Source: Asterella californica | Lineage: Eukaryota > Streptophyta > Marchantiopsida > Marchantiales > Aytoniaceae | NCBI GenBank assembly: GCA_036924285.1 | Contig: JAYKYS010000001.1 | Coordinates: 31,681,501 to 31,745,500 of the forward strand | Direction: 5' to 3' | Length of the DNA stretch: 64,000 nucleotides | Shown here: piece after piece, positions 1 to 9,547 of the stretch | Layout of the letters: each line of letters begins with the position of its first letter | Numbering within the stretch: the first letter of the stretch is position 1 | Translations under genes and position numbers: made by a program | Notes under the pieces: model-generated | Databases searched by the model: none | The model's input: only the letters and a program-made list of their open reading frames with translations | What the model was told of the DNA's origin: nothing

Positions 1-7
1 CAAGGAG

Positions 8-2899
8 ATGCTTTCAAGACATGGGAAAGCATTTGCTTTTGAGCCACATGAGATTGGGTGTGTAGATCCGTACGTTGTTACCCCGATGGTTATCTTCACG
101 GTACCGCATGTGCCATGGAACCTGAGACCAATTCCAGTACCGCGGGCTCACTTGCCCATCCTAGTGGAGTTGCTGAAGGAGAAGATGCGGATGAAGATCT
201 TGGAGCCGTCGTTTGCACCATATTCAAGCAGATGGTTTACAGTACCAAAGAAGAATGGGTCGCTGCGGTTCATCCAAGACATGCAGCCGGTGAACGCAGT
301 AACAATCAGAAATGCTGGGGTGGGACCGATTGTGGATGAGTTTGCAGAAGCATTTGCAGGAAGAGCGATTTACTCGATGGGAGATCTTTACTCAGGGTAT
401 GATCAGTTTCAACTAGCGGAGGAGAGCAGAAGCTTCACGACAATGAGGACACCTTTGGGGTTGGTTAGGATGTGTACTTTACCGCAGGGAGCTACCAACT
501 CGGTAGCACACATGATGAACGGGATGAATCAAGTTCTAAGAGACTTCATTCCTGAAAAGACGATGCCGTTCTTGGATGACATCCCCATTAAAGGATGTGT
601 GGAAGATGAGAAGGATGAAACATTAGATCAGATGGGGTGTCAGCGATACGTCACTGATCACATCGCAGACTGTGAGAAGATCTTATCTCGACTTGAGGAA
701 GTTCATCTTACGCTGTCAGGTGCGAAGTCTACATTTGGAGTTAGAGAGGTTTTGATCGTTGGTCATTTGTGTGGATCGTTTGGTCGGAAGCCAGATCCGA
801 ACAAGGTGGATGCGATTGGAAGGATGAAGGAGATTTGCAACTCGCTGACAGAAGTAAGAAGATTTTTGGGTGCTTGTGTATTCTACCACATTTGGATTCC
901 TCATTATGCGCATGTGGCGGATCCGTTGTATGGATTATTGCGTAAGGGTCATAAGTTCAGATGGGAGGAAGAGCATACTGATGCGGTAAGGAAGTTGAAG
1001 TCTTTACTATCATCTCCTCCAGTTCTGGGAAGGATTGATTACAAGGGTGCTAGGCCGGTGGTTCTTACTGTGGATACAAGTCCAGTTGCAATTGGATGGG
1101 CAGTCGGACAGGATGATGAGGATGGAGACAAGTTTGCGGTTAGGTTCGGAGCGAAGGTGTTAAGTGCTCGACAACGTGCTTATCCGCAAGTGAAGAGAGA
1201 ACTGTGGGGTATTGTTTCAGCTATGAAAGCTGAGAAAGAGTATTTGATTGGAGCAGTAGTGGTGGTTGAAACTGATTGCTTGCCGTTGTTAGGGATGATC
1301 ATGAATTGTTCAACCCCTGATATTGCGATGTTACGATGGATCGCATATATCAAGTCGTTGAATCCGGAGTTTAGACATATTGCAGGGAAGGATAATCTGA
1401 TGGCGGATATGTTATCTCGGACTCGATATGATGGGGAAGATGAGATGGTAGAAGACATTGACGACGTGGGTACAGAGTTCTATTCGATTGCACAGACAGG
1501 AAGAGAAGATGAGTTGTTTGTTGAAGGGTTGTATGATGGTGATTTGCTTGATATCGGGAGGTACCTTAGTACGATGGTTAAGCAGACAGGTTGGACAGAT
1601 GAGAGGTTTCGGAGAGTTCGAAGGAAGGCCTACAACTTCATGTTGCAGGATGGGTTTCTTTGGAAGCGATCGAAGCAAAAAGGTGGAGTACCGCTACGGG
1701 TGATTTGCAACAAGGAAGATCAACAGAAGTTGCTCAAGGCGTTCCATGAGAGTCTTTGGGCTAGACACCGAGGGATTTGGGCCACTTTTACAAAGATGAA
1801 AGAGCGGTATTGGTGGAAAAACATGTACAGGGATGTTGTATCTTTTGTGGAATCTTGTTTGACATGTCAGATGTATTCGAACATCCAACATCGTGACGGA
1901 TTACACCCGACTTATCCGTTGGCAATCCACTTCAAGTGGGTGGTAGACTTGGTGATTATGCCGGTTGGGTTGTGGCAGATGAGATACTTGGTACTTGCTA
2001 GAGAAGATCTTTCAAATCAAGTCGAGGGTAGGGCGCTTCGGACGAAGACAACTGAAGGGGTATGTAGATTTCTCTTGGAAGAGGTTGTTTGTCGGTATGG
2101 ATGTGTGGGAAAGATCACTGCAGATCGGGGAGAGCTAGATGCACATGAGGCTCGTGAATTCTTTGCAAGGTGTGGGGTGAGGTTGTCACTGACAACTGCT
2201 TACAACCCCGAAGGGAATGCCAAGAGTGAACGTGGTCATCCACCCATTGTGAAGGCTTTGGTGAAGGCTTGCAACGGAAGGGTGCGCGAGTGACCTCGAC
2301 TCTTACCATTTGCGTTATGGGCAGATAGAACGACGCACAGCTCGGTGACAGGTTACATGCCGGTGGAACTCATCACAGGTCAGAAGCCTATCATGCCGAT
2401 TGAAGAACATGTTCTGACATGGAGTGTGTTACCTTGGGAGGACAATTTGACTAGAGAAGAGCTTCTTGCTATTCGAATTAGGCAGTTAGAGAGAAGACCA
2501 GAGGATATCCAAACTGCTTTGGATAGGCTGCGAGAAGCACGGTTGAAGAACAAGGTCAGATTTGATCAGCGACATCGTTTGAGACCTAGGGAAGTCAAGG
2601 AAGGTGATTGGGTGTTAGTCTATGACAACAGTCTAGACAACCAGCATAGTGCACTCCGGAAGTTTTCCAGAAGATGGTTTGGTCCGTATGTGGTGAAGAA
2701 GGTTCATGACAACGCAACTTACGCCCTGCAAGAGTTGGATGGAACAAGCTTGAAGGTACCAGTGGCAGGTAAACGCGTCAAGATTTTCAAAAAGAGAGAT
2801 GAGGAGGTCAATCTAGCAGATATCTTGACGGAGTTTCAGTTTGAGGATGAGGATTATGCAGAAGATCTTGAAGGTGAGGTTGATTACGATGGGAAGTAG
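8..2899 (+). pseudogene. Ty3/gypsy Pol: reverse transcriptase-RNase H-integrase, one nonsense codon, 5' end outside window
   Basis: This is a retrotransposon polyprotein that copies element RNA and integrates the cDNA. Numbering from the Met at 8, the RT palm has FLDD at residues 188-191 in place of the usual YxDD. RNase H shows D356, E398 and D423. An HHCC zinc finger has H580, H587, C617 and C620. The integrase core has D647, D706 and E741, which is D,D35E spacing. After a TGA at 2291-2293 the same frame continues from 2294 to 2899 and holds the integrase C-terminus with a WFGPY (GPY/F) motif. A sister copy has Trp (REWPRLLPF) at the stop position, so this is probably one TGG-to-TGA change in an otherwise open frame. 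I see no chromodomain. The protease and gag lie upstream of the window. The catalytic residues are intact and this is the best-preserved copy here. Confidence 0.9.
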
Positions 2900-2959
2900 G
2901 ACGATGAGCCGGTCCACTCCTTGGTTGGTATCTCTGGGCATACCGGAGGATGCACAGGT

Positions 2960-2973
2960 TCAGAGGGGGTGGA
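2960..2973 (+). other. polypurine tract before LTR
   Basis: A purine run (CAGAGGGGGTGGA) lies directly before the LTR's TGTCG. The same motif precedes the LTR at 21101, in the reverse element at 9092-9104 (reverse complement) and at 59638-59650 (reverse complement). This is the position and composition expected of the plus-strand priming site. Confidence 0.7.
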
Positions 2974-3048
2974 TGTCGTGTCGTGGACCGGCTCCTACTT
3001 GAAATTCAAACTTCGATGCTTGTCGCTCCAAGACACTCATGAGAAGAC

Positions 3049-3519
3049 AAGCTAGGCCCCTGCTTACGGGCTTTCGGCGTAATCTCAGATCTCCATTTTC
3101 ATCGCATAGATGGGTAGAGCTCCTTGTCAGCTTTCCATAGGCACTTTGTCTACTTCGTTTGGACGCCTAGTGGAAAAGTTACAGGACTCGAAAGATAGAG
3201 AAAATAAGCTAGGCCCCAGCTTACGGGTTTTTGGCACCACTTCAAATCTTCGTTTTTATCGCACCAGTGGATAGAGCTCCCTGTCAGCTTTCCATAGGCA
3301 CTTCATCCACTTCGTTTGGACGCCTAGTGGAGAAGTTACAAGACTCGAAAGATGGAGAAAACAAGCTAGGCCCCAGCTTACGAGCTTTTGGCGCAACTTC
3401 GGATCTTTACTTTTATCGCATAGATGGATAGAGCTCGTTGTCAGCTTTCCATGGGCATCTTGTTTATTTCGTTTGGACGTCCAGAGAAGAAGTTATGCGA
3501 TTCGGAAAAAGGCAAAATG
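3049..3519 (+). repeat. 157-bp tandem repeat in LTR, three units
   Basis: The landmark AAGCTAGGCCC recurs at 3049, 3206, 3363 and (degenerate) 3520, spacings of exactly 157 bp. The same array occurs in the solo LTR (17770, 17927, 18084, 18242). The minus-strand LTR near 59.4 kb appears to keep only two units. Because 157 is not a multiple of three, short open frames across it are accidental. Confidence 0.9.
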
Positions 3520-4418
3520 AAACTAGGCCCCTAGTTACTTGTTGACTGGGTATTTAAGGCTTCAGGCGTTATATCAAAGACGCAAGGGGCCTGCTTCTTA
3601 TTATTGAGAGTTGAACTTCGTACGTACAGACTGTTGCAAGGGGGCTGCTTAAGGGGCTTGCTTGTTCCTGCAACCTGTCGGTGGATGTTTTGGAGAATTG
3701 AGAAGTCCAATACACGCGCGCAAGGTGTCATCGGGTTCAGATCTGTGCAGGCTACGCACAGGTTAAGACAGTTCTTGAAGAGACGGATCGGGGGGTTGTG
3801 TTCTGGGAGAAATTGAGACGCAGGGAGCAGAATTGGGGTTTTCAGTTACCTGTGAAGGAGAGTTGGACCGTTCGGACCGTTCCGGAGTCCAAACTTGCTG
3901 TCCTTGGATCCATCGGGATCAGAACAACGAGTTCTTCAAGAAATTGAAGACGATACAAAGTTTTATCGGGCGGTTTGAGAGTTGTGAGAGAAATTGGCTC
4001 GCAGGGAAGCGCTTGCTTGTCAGGGAAGGAGACCCTATCAACATTTGAAGATCGTTTGGCGAAAAGAGAAAGTTCCCAGATAGGTCTTTTTCGGTTCCTT
4101 CGCTACAGGTTTCGTCCTTTTGAGTTCGTTAAGGACTTAGTTGGTTGTGTATAGCTTGTGGTAGCTAGCTTTAGCCAAGAGCTAGTGTGTGGATGTGGTT
4201 TGGACTTGGGTTTGGATCGCATGATACTGTTGTGGCTCTGGTTGTTAGCAAAGAGAAGTTCCTCTTGCTTTGAGCTACGCTTTGGCGATTTCATACTAGG
4301 GTTGTGTTTCAGGGGTTTGTTTTAGGGCTTCTGAAGTAGGTTACAGACCGCTCTGGTCTGTTCCTCAGTTTTGTGCTGTTTGGAGAAAGAATCGACAGTG
4401 TACATACTTTCAGAGTGG

Positions 4419-4425
4419 TATATAT
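4419..4425 (+). promoter_or_regulatory. candidate LTR TATA box
   Basis: GGTATATAT lies about 125 bp before the LTR end. The same sequence is kept at the equivalent place in the solo LTR (about 19566) and in the reverse LTR (about 57899). Conservation between diverged copies supports a promoter role. No transcription start can be seen from sequence alone. Confidence 0.4.
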
Positions 4426-4551
4426 CGCAGCATTCCTTTTCGTGGTTGTTCTTCTCTGTCTTGTCTCTGTTTGGCACACAGCATCTCCACAACCAGGAAC
4501 CTCGCGTTTTCCTGGACATCCTTCACGCACAAAATATCCGACACGATACGG

Positions 4552-4568
4552 TGGTGAACTCGACGTGA
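4552..4568 (+). other. primer-binding site, probably tRNA-Trp
   Basis: The 17 nt TGGTGAACTCGACGTGA begin with TGG, the complement of tRNA 3' CCA, three nt after the LTR. The identical 17-mer sits just inside the LTR of the other family (14832-14848, minus). From memory, plant nuclear tRNA-Trp ends TCACGTCGGGTTCACCA, which would be complementary except for one C/T difference. Confidence 0.65.
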
Positions 4569-4622
4569 AGGTCTGGGTGGAGATTCTTCTGTGTCTGAAC
4601 TTTGAAGAAGAGATTGGCAGTC

Positions 4623-4811
4623 ATGAGTGACTTCGGGAGGTCTTCCGAGAAAGACATTGAATCGGAAGCTGTCCCAGGTGTCTTCTCAGAGGCCACTGTC
4701 ACCGCAGGAGTCCGCAACCATCTTCTGAACCTTTCCTATACTCTACTTCTCGCATATCTTGTATCTTCTGTTAGGAAGCAGGATGTAATGCAAGGTGGGT
4801 TGTCTTCTTAG
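4623..4811 (+). CDS. short ORF in retroelement leader, uncertain
   Basis: An ATG-started frame of 62 codons follows the PBS by 55 nt. The start (MSDFGRSSEKDIESEAVPG) is acidic and hydrophilic. The rest (LLNLSYTLLLAYLVSS) is hydrophobic and may be read-through into non-coding sequence. It could be the first exon or N-terminus of the element's own protein. I do not recognise a domain. Confidence 0.25.
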   Translation: MSDFGRSSEKDIESEAVPGVFSEATVTAGVRNHLLNLSYTLLLAYLVSSVRKQDVMQGGLSS

Positions 4812-5001
4812 GAATCCATGCGAGGCCTTGCTTAGTTAGGATTGGTTAGATACAGCTCGGAAGACGAGAGGAAGTTAGGAAGCACTGTTAGAGTCTCGGA
4901 AGACGGAGTAGCTGTCTTCTGGAAGACTAGGTTCATCTTCTGAGAGTAGAAGCTAGACTGTGAGAACTTAGGGAAGGACTGAGCCTTCGACTCACAACAA
5001 G

Positions 5002-5844
5002 TACGTCACTTCTTCCAAGGAGTTAGCGCAGCTGAAGAAGAGCAACCAAGAGTTGCAGGCGCGTTTACAACAGCGTGACTAGGAGGTTCTGCAAGTACGG
5101 GATAAGCTCACCGCCCTTGCAGAAGAGAAGACGACATGGAAGACTCTGCGGGAAGCCGCAGAAGTGCAGGTTGCGGCCGAGAAGACTCAGAGAGAAGCAG
5201 CGGAAGCTTGTACGCAAGAGATGCTAGCACAGACGGTGGAAGCGCTTCGGAAGAAGTTTAACTTCATCGCGGATAGGAAGCTCCTTACCTTAGCTAGAGA
5301 GTGGGACGAGTAGTGCAAGGAGGGTATGTTCCGATACTTGGATCGGCAGATAGAGGGAGTGAAGACACTCTATGGTCTTCCCTTGATCCCGCCACCTGTA
5401 AACGCATCTTCCCAAGCACCAGCATCATCGACAAGATCAGACTTGGAGAAGGGGGAGTTTGACCTTGCTGTATACTTGGTAGTGACAGCGTTGGAAGCCG
5501 AGAAGAACCCGGAAGATGCCCCGGAAGACAAGACGTCTTCTGGAAGACAAGACGGAAGACCGTCTTTTGGAAGACAAGAAGGAAGACCGTCTTCCCAGGT
5601 ATTCCATGTGGAGGAAGCGACTTCTCCGGACCCCTATGAGGTCACCATGGCTCCCAGTGTCGAACTAGTCCCTCAGAAGACCGAGGAAGCACAAGTCGAT
5701 CCAGCTTCCCAGAAGACGCTTCTATCTTCCGAAGCAGCAGCAGCAGAGTCAGCGATGAACGTGGAGGAGGAGGCCACCTCAGCGACACCCGAGGTAATTA
5801 CAGGGCTTCCCAGCGTATCAGAAGCCGTTTTAGAGTTCAGGTAG
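5002..5844 (+). pseudogene. coiled-coil ORF inside the composite element, two nonsense codons
   Basis: One frame runs from about 5002 to 5844, broken by TAG at 5080-5082 and 5311-5313. The first part is heptad-like and rich in Glu, Lys, Gln and Ala (KELAQLKKSNQELQ onward), predicting a long coiled coil. The second part is a disordered Ser/Pro/Glu tail with repeated GRQEGRPSS-like segments. Both stops could come from CAG by one C-to-T change. I recognise no enzymatic domain. The style resembles the coiled-coil protein at the right end of the window (62.1-64 kb), so both may belong to one repetitive bryophyte protein family, possibly carried as extra coding capacity by the retroelement. Confidence 0.5.
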
Positions 5845-7620
5845 GAATAGATCAAGTGGAAATGGCATCCGAGCCATTACAATAGATAAGCAAAGCCCAG
5901 AAGACCAGGGACTTGTCGAAACTTAGTAAAGTACTAAATATGCTATATTAGGAAAAGACATGTCCAGTTTAATTTTAGATCAGTGACCATGTGGCAGAGT
6001 AGGCAGCGCAGGGGTAAACAAGGTAGATGGCTAAAGCTGGAAAGGGAACGGTGTGCATGTGGGGTGGCAGCCTCCTGACAACACCCATCTCCCCCTGGCG
6101 GTCACCTCCTCTGTTTTCTCGTGGCAGATGGTTAAGTAGGATCACAGAGTAGGAATTAGGAGCTCTGCACAAACACCAACATTTTACGGTGCAGACTCAT
6201 AGCACATTAGACCTGTGTGGAGAATTGAGATCTGCACACACATTCCAATCTTACGGTGCAGACAGATTAGACACACAGGGGAGTCTTCGAAGAAACTGAC
6301 TGCCTGCACACACATACCAATCTTACGGTGCAGGAGACAGATTAGACACTAGAGGTACACAGTGTACACTACACTCTATTTTGGAATAAGGAGATAACGC
6401 ATGAAGAAGTCTGCATTCTCTTACCACCAGCAGCGATTCGGAGATGTAGATGAGTAGTGGGCAGTCTAGGAGCAGGGAACGGCATCCTCGTGCAGTCCTG
6501 CTGGTTAGACTGATGTGTCGAGGAGTAGGAGCAGACAGTAGAGGGAGTGAGCTTCCCAACACCTATGTACCTTCTTCTCAGGGAATGGATTGCTGATTTG
6601 AGTGCAGAAGCTTTGTCCATGTCTTCTGGATGGTGGGTTCTTTGAATTCGCTCCCAATTGTGCATGAGAAGTGTTCTTCTTGAGTGGCGGTGACTGTCAG
6701 CAGTTGTGGAAGTGTAGCTTGACTCGTTCAGTAGAGCACTTGGGATCTACGTACGAACGGTCTCCTGGGTAAGGGATCCCAGAAGACAGAGCAGTCAGAG
6801 CAGCGAAGTGAAGAAGAAAGAAGACTTCTTCCCACAACAGAAGACGACATCCTCGAGTAGAAGACGGTGCAACAGTACTCACGTTTGTTGTCTTCCTCCC
6901 CAAACTATTACAAGCAGGGATGGCTTGTTAGTCAGGATCCTGACTAGAAGTCTGTCGGAATCTTAATTTACTCTTTTCATCTTGTTTTCTCTTGTTTGGA
7001 TTTTCTTATCTTCCCCATCTTCTTCCATCTTACTCATCTTCTTACCTTCTTCTAGTGAGCTTCCGAGACTTCTATTGAGCTTCCGTGAAGGTGAATGTCG
7101 TTGTAGTGCTGCAGGAAGACCACTTTCGTAGGCAGAAGCCTGGGAAGGCTACAGGAGGCATACACCCTGTGATTCATCTAACCCGTTGGAATGTAAATGT
7201 GAGAGTAAGGTGTAACGACCATTGCTAGTCGACTTCTGCGAAGCAGGACAGCCTTCTGGAGGTGTGAGAAGACGAGTTGAACCCCCAGAAGACGAGAATC
7301 GCTTCGGGAAGACGGTATCGAGAAGACCGGAAGAAGCAATCTGGAAGCAGGAAGATCGTCTTCCCGAGCTTCTCTGTGAATAGTTGTATGATATTGTAAT
7401 TGGTAGTTGTTTGTTTGGGTCCAAAGCACCATTTGGCGTGTCTGGAAGACGTGTTGTTTTGTGTGGTTTTGTGAGAAGATAGGATTTCTAGGCAAAACCC
7501 GTGTGTTTGTGTGTTTGAACAGATCTTAGAACTTAGAGCAGCGTTACTTGTGCAAATCCTCTGTGGGAACGATATCTTGTATACTAAATGGGCAAAAGGA
7601 GAAATCCTACGTCACTACAT
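5845..7620 (+). other. non-coding stretch of composite element, rich in GAAGAC/GTCTTC
   Basis: No convincing coding frame occurs here. The stretch contains a triplicated roughly 70-bp repeat near 6184-6390 and an unusual density of GAAGAC and its complement, on both strands and continuing from 4.6 kb. Pol homology begins abruptly near 7621, so the gag, protease and N-terminal RT region has been deleted or replaced. Confidence 0.5.
6184..6390 (+). repeat. about 70-bp tandem repeat, three degenerate units
   Basis: CACACACATxCCAATCTTACGG-type units recur with TTACGGTGCAG at 6184, 6251 and 6323, spacings of 67 and 72 bp. Each is followed by a CAGATTAGACAC-like segment. Confidence 0.65.
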
Positions 7621-7706
7621 TTGTAGACCCGTACATTGTTACCCTGATGGTTATCTTCACGGTACCGCATGTGCCATGGAACCTGAGATCAATTCCAGTA
7701 CCGCGT
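7621..7706 (+). pseudogene. pol fragment 1 of composite element, cut by insertion
   Basis: These bases encode the VDPYxVTxMVIFTVPHVPWN segment seen at residues 19-38 of the Pol at 8-2899. The match stops at 7706, where the reverse-oriented element begins with TGTCG. It resumes at 16246 with the next pol codons (the SLA/HLP segment). Confidence 0.8.
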
Positions 7707-9091
7707 TGTCGAAGTGTGATCCGTCTACCTAGAAAAGTGCCAAGCTTTTGACTGTGGTTGTTTAGTCAAGAGGTTGGTTTTTATGTTACAACAGGGGCTA
7801 TAAACACTCACACATGTGTGTTAGATCCTCTAATATGCTTAGAAAGTGAAATTCAGGTCTAACTAGCAGTAATAAGATCAGATGGTGAACTTTAACACTC
7901 ACAGAGAGGAAAATGAAGAAGGTTTAGACTTCTAAACTTCTCCTACATGTTGATGAGGTCCTACTGAACACACACACGAAGTTTCACCCTGAGATCAAAT
8001 TCTAGCACCGAGATGTGGACAGAAAAGTTCTGAGTAAGAAAATTACGGCAATTTCTAGCACCCAGATGGCTGTTTCGACCTATAACAGAAAATTGACTCG
8101 ATCACTTTCAAAGATTCTTACAGGATTTGGATTCTACAGGATGCTGAACACCCCTGTGAAGTTGGGTTTCCTGATTGTACACGGTTCTCCAGATCTTGTT
8201 CTCTGAAGTTGCTGCTCTAGATTGAGAGCTTTTCAGATCTCCTCTGCTTCAGCAGTCGCCCTGAATTACTCACTCATTCAAATGATTTGAAACTTTTTTT
8301 ACAGTCGTAGCCCTGCTGACAGTGAATACAATCACGAAGAGCGATTTCCTCAATTCTGCTGCAACTGACACTGAAAACCCTAAATCCAACAAAAGTGATT
8401 CAATTCTAGCACAATCTGAACTTCAATTCGTCATAACTCCCTCTTTATTGCTTCAAATCGATCAAGAATTTCACTGAAAGTGCTTGGCACGATGAGCTCT
8501 ACCCTCTTGTGCTTCTCAGACTTCGAAGTCCTCTCACCAAATGTGCGAACTCCCCTTTAGACCTCTACTTCAAAGTTTAGGATTTTACAAAAGATAACAA
8601 ATGGACCAATGGGAGTTCATAGCTCCACTTGGTTGTCCTTTAGTGCCCTAATCCACATGGCAACTTAACTTCACTCATAAGTTATCACGTCAGTCTCCTA
8701 AAGTGCCAACGAAACCCTAACTTTCATAGACATGTAGAACAACACGTAACCCTGAAGGTAAACTTAAACAAGCTAGAAAGCATGCATGTGCGACATGTAA
8801 GTATAACCCATGAGCTTAAACTCTACCCACATGGTAGACCTAAAGTTATGTACCTTGACAACATATATAAGTATGAATCACTTGCACAAGCTTACAAGTG
8901 CTCGAACAAAATAGATAACATACTATCAACCTACTAGAACTCGAAATATATAACACAATGGTGTTAACACCGTACGCAAAGGTGTCAAACATAATCATAA
9001 AGGACTAGAAGTAATATGAGCTAACTTCTAGAACTAATAAACTCAAGTGTCCGAGTAGAAGTCAAGCATGTAGTCGGCAAGTAGCGTGACA
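7707..9091 (-). repeat. 3' LTR of family 2 element
   Basis: It matches 14860-16245 along its full length, for example TGTGATCCGTCTACC near one end and TCTAGAA..AATAAACTCAAGTGTC near the other. It is 1385 bp. It has no 157-bp array and no clear similarity to the family 1 LTR apart from the terminal TGTCG/CGACA, although the pols of the two families are close. Confidence 0.9.
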
Positions 9092-9119
9092 TCCACCCCT
9101 CTGAACCTGCACATCCTCT

Positions 9120-9547
9120 GGTATGTGCCGGATCTAGATCAAGATTCTTCAACTTCAGCTTCAAACTCATCTTCAACCTCCATTGAGTCTTCAGCTTCAT
9201 CCTCTGTAAACTCTGCAATGTTCTGGTCCTCCCTTCTCCTTCTAAATAGATTGATCCTCTTCCCTACGACTAGTATCTTGAGCACTGCACCATCTAACTC
9301 GTACGATCTGTCCAATGGTAGCAGTCTAGGCCATTCACGGTCTAGACGGTATGTGCCGGATCCAGATCAAGATTCTTCAACTTCAGCTTCAAACTCATCT
9401 TCAACCTCCATTGAGTCTTCAGCTTCATCCTCTGTAAACTCTGCAATGTTCTGGTCCTCCCTTCTCCTTCTAAATAGCTTGATCCTCTTCCCTATGATTG
9501 GTATCTTGAGCACTGCACCATCTAACTCGTACGATCTGTCCATAAAG
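9120..9547 (-). repeat. 228-bp tandem duplication of the Pol C-terminal tail
   Basis: GGTATGTGCCGGA starts at 9120 and 9348, a 228-bp period. On the minus strand each unit encodes a SYELDGAVLK...GKRI basic stretch followed by an acidic tail. This corresponds to the segment after the GPY/F motif in the Pol at 8-2899. The unit is joined directly to integrase codons (ALWTD), so about 170 codons between the integrase core and this tail were deleted before or during the duplication. Confidence 0.8.

Larger units (their letters stand above)
2974..4548 (+). repeat. LTR of Ty3/gypsy family 1, shared by two elements
   Basis: It starts TGTCGTGTCG and ends CCGACACGATA, a near-inverted terminus whose final CA has apparently become TA. 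It follows a pol and PPT on the left, as a 3' LTR would. It is followed within 3 nt by a primer-binding site on the right, as a 5' LTR would be. It therefore serves both neighbours. At 1575 bp it is about 430 bp shorter than the solo LTR at 17693-19697; the missing part maps near position 4024. It carries three 157-bp tandem units and a TATA-like box. Confidence 0.85.
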
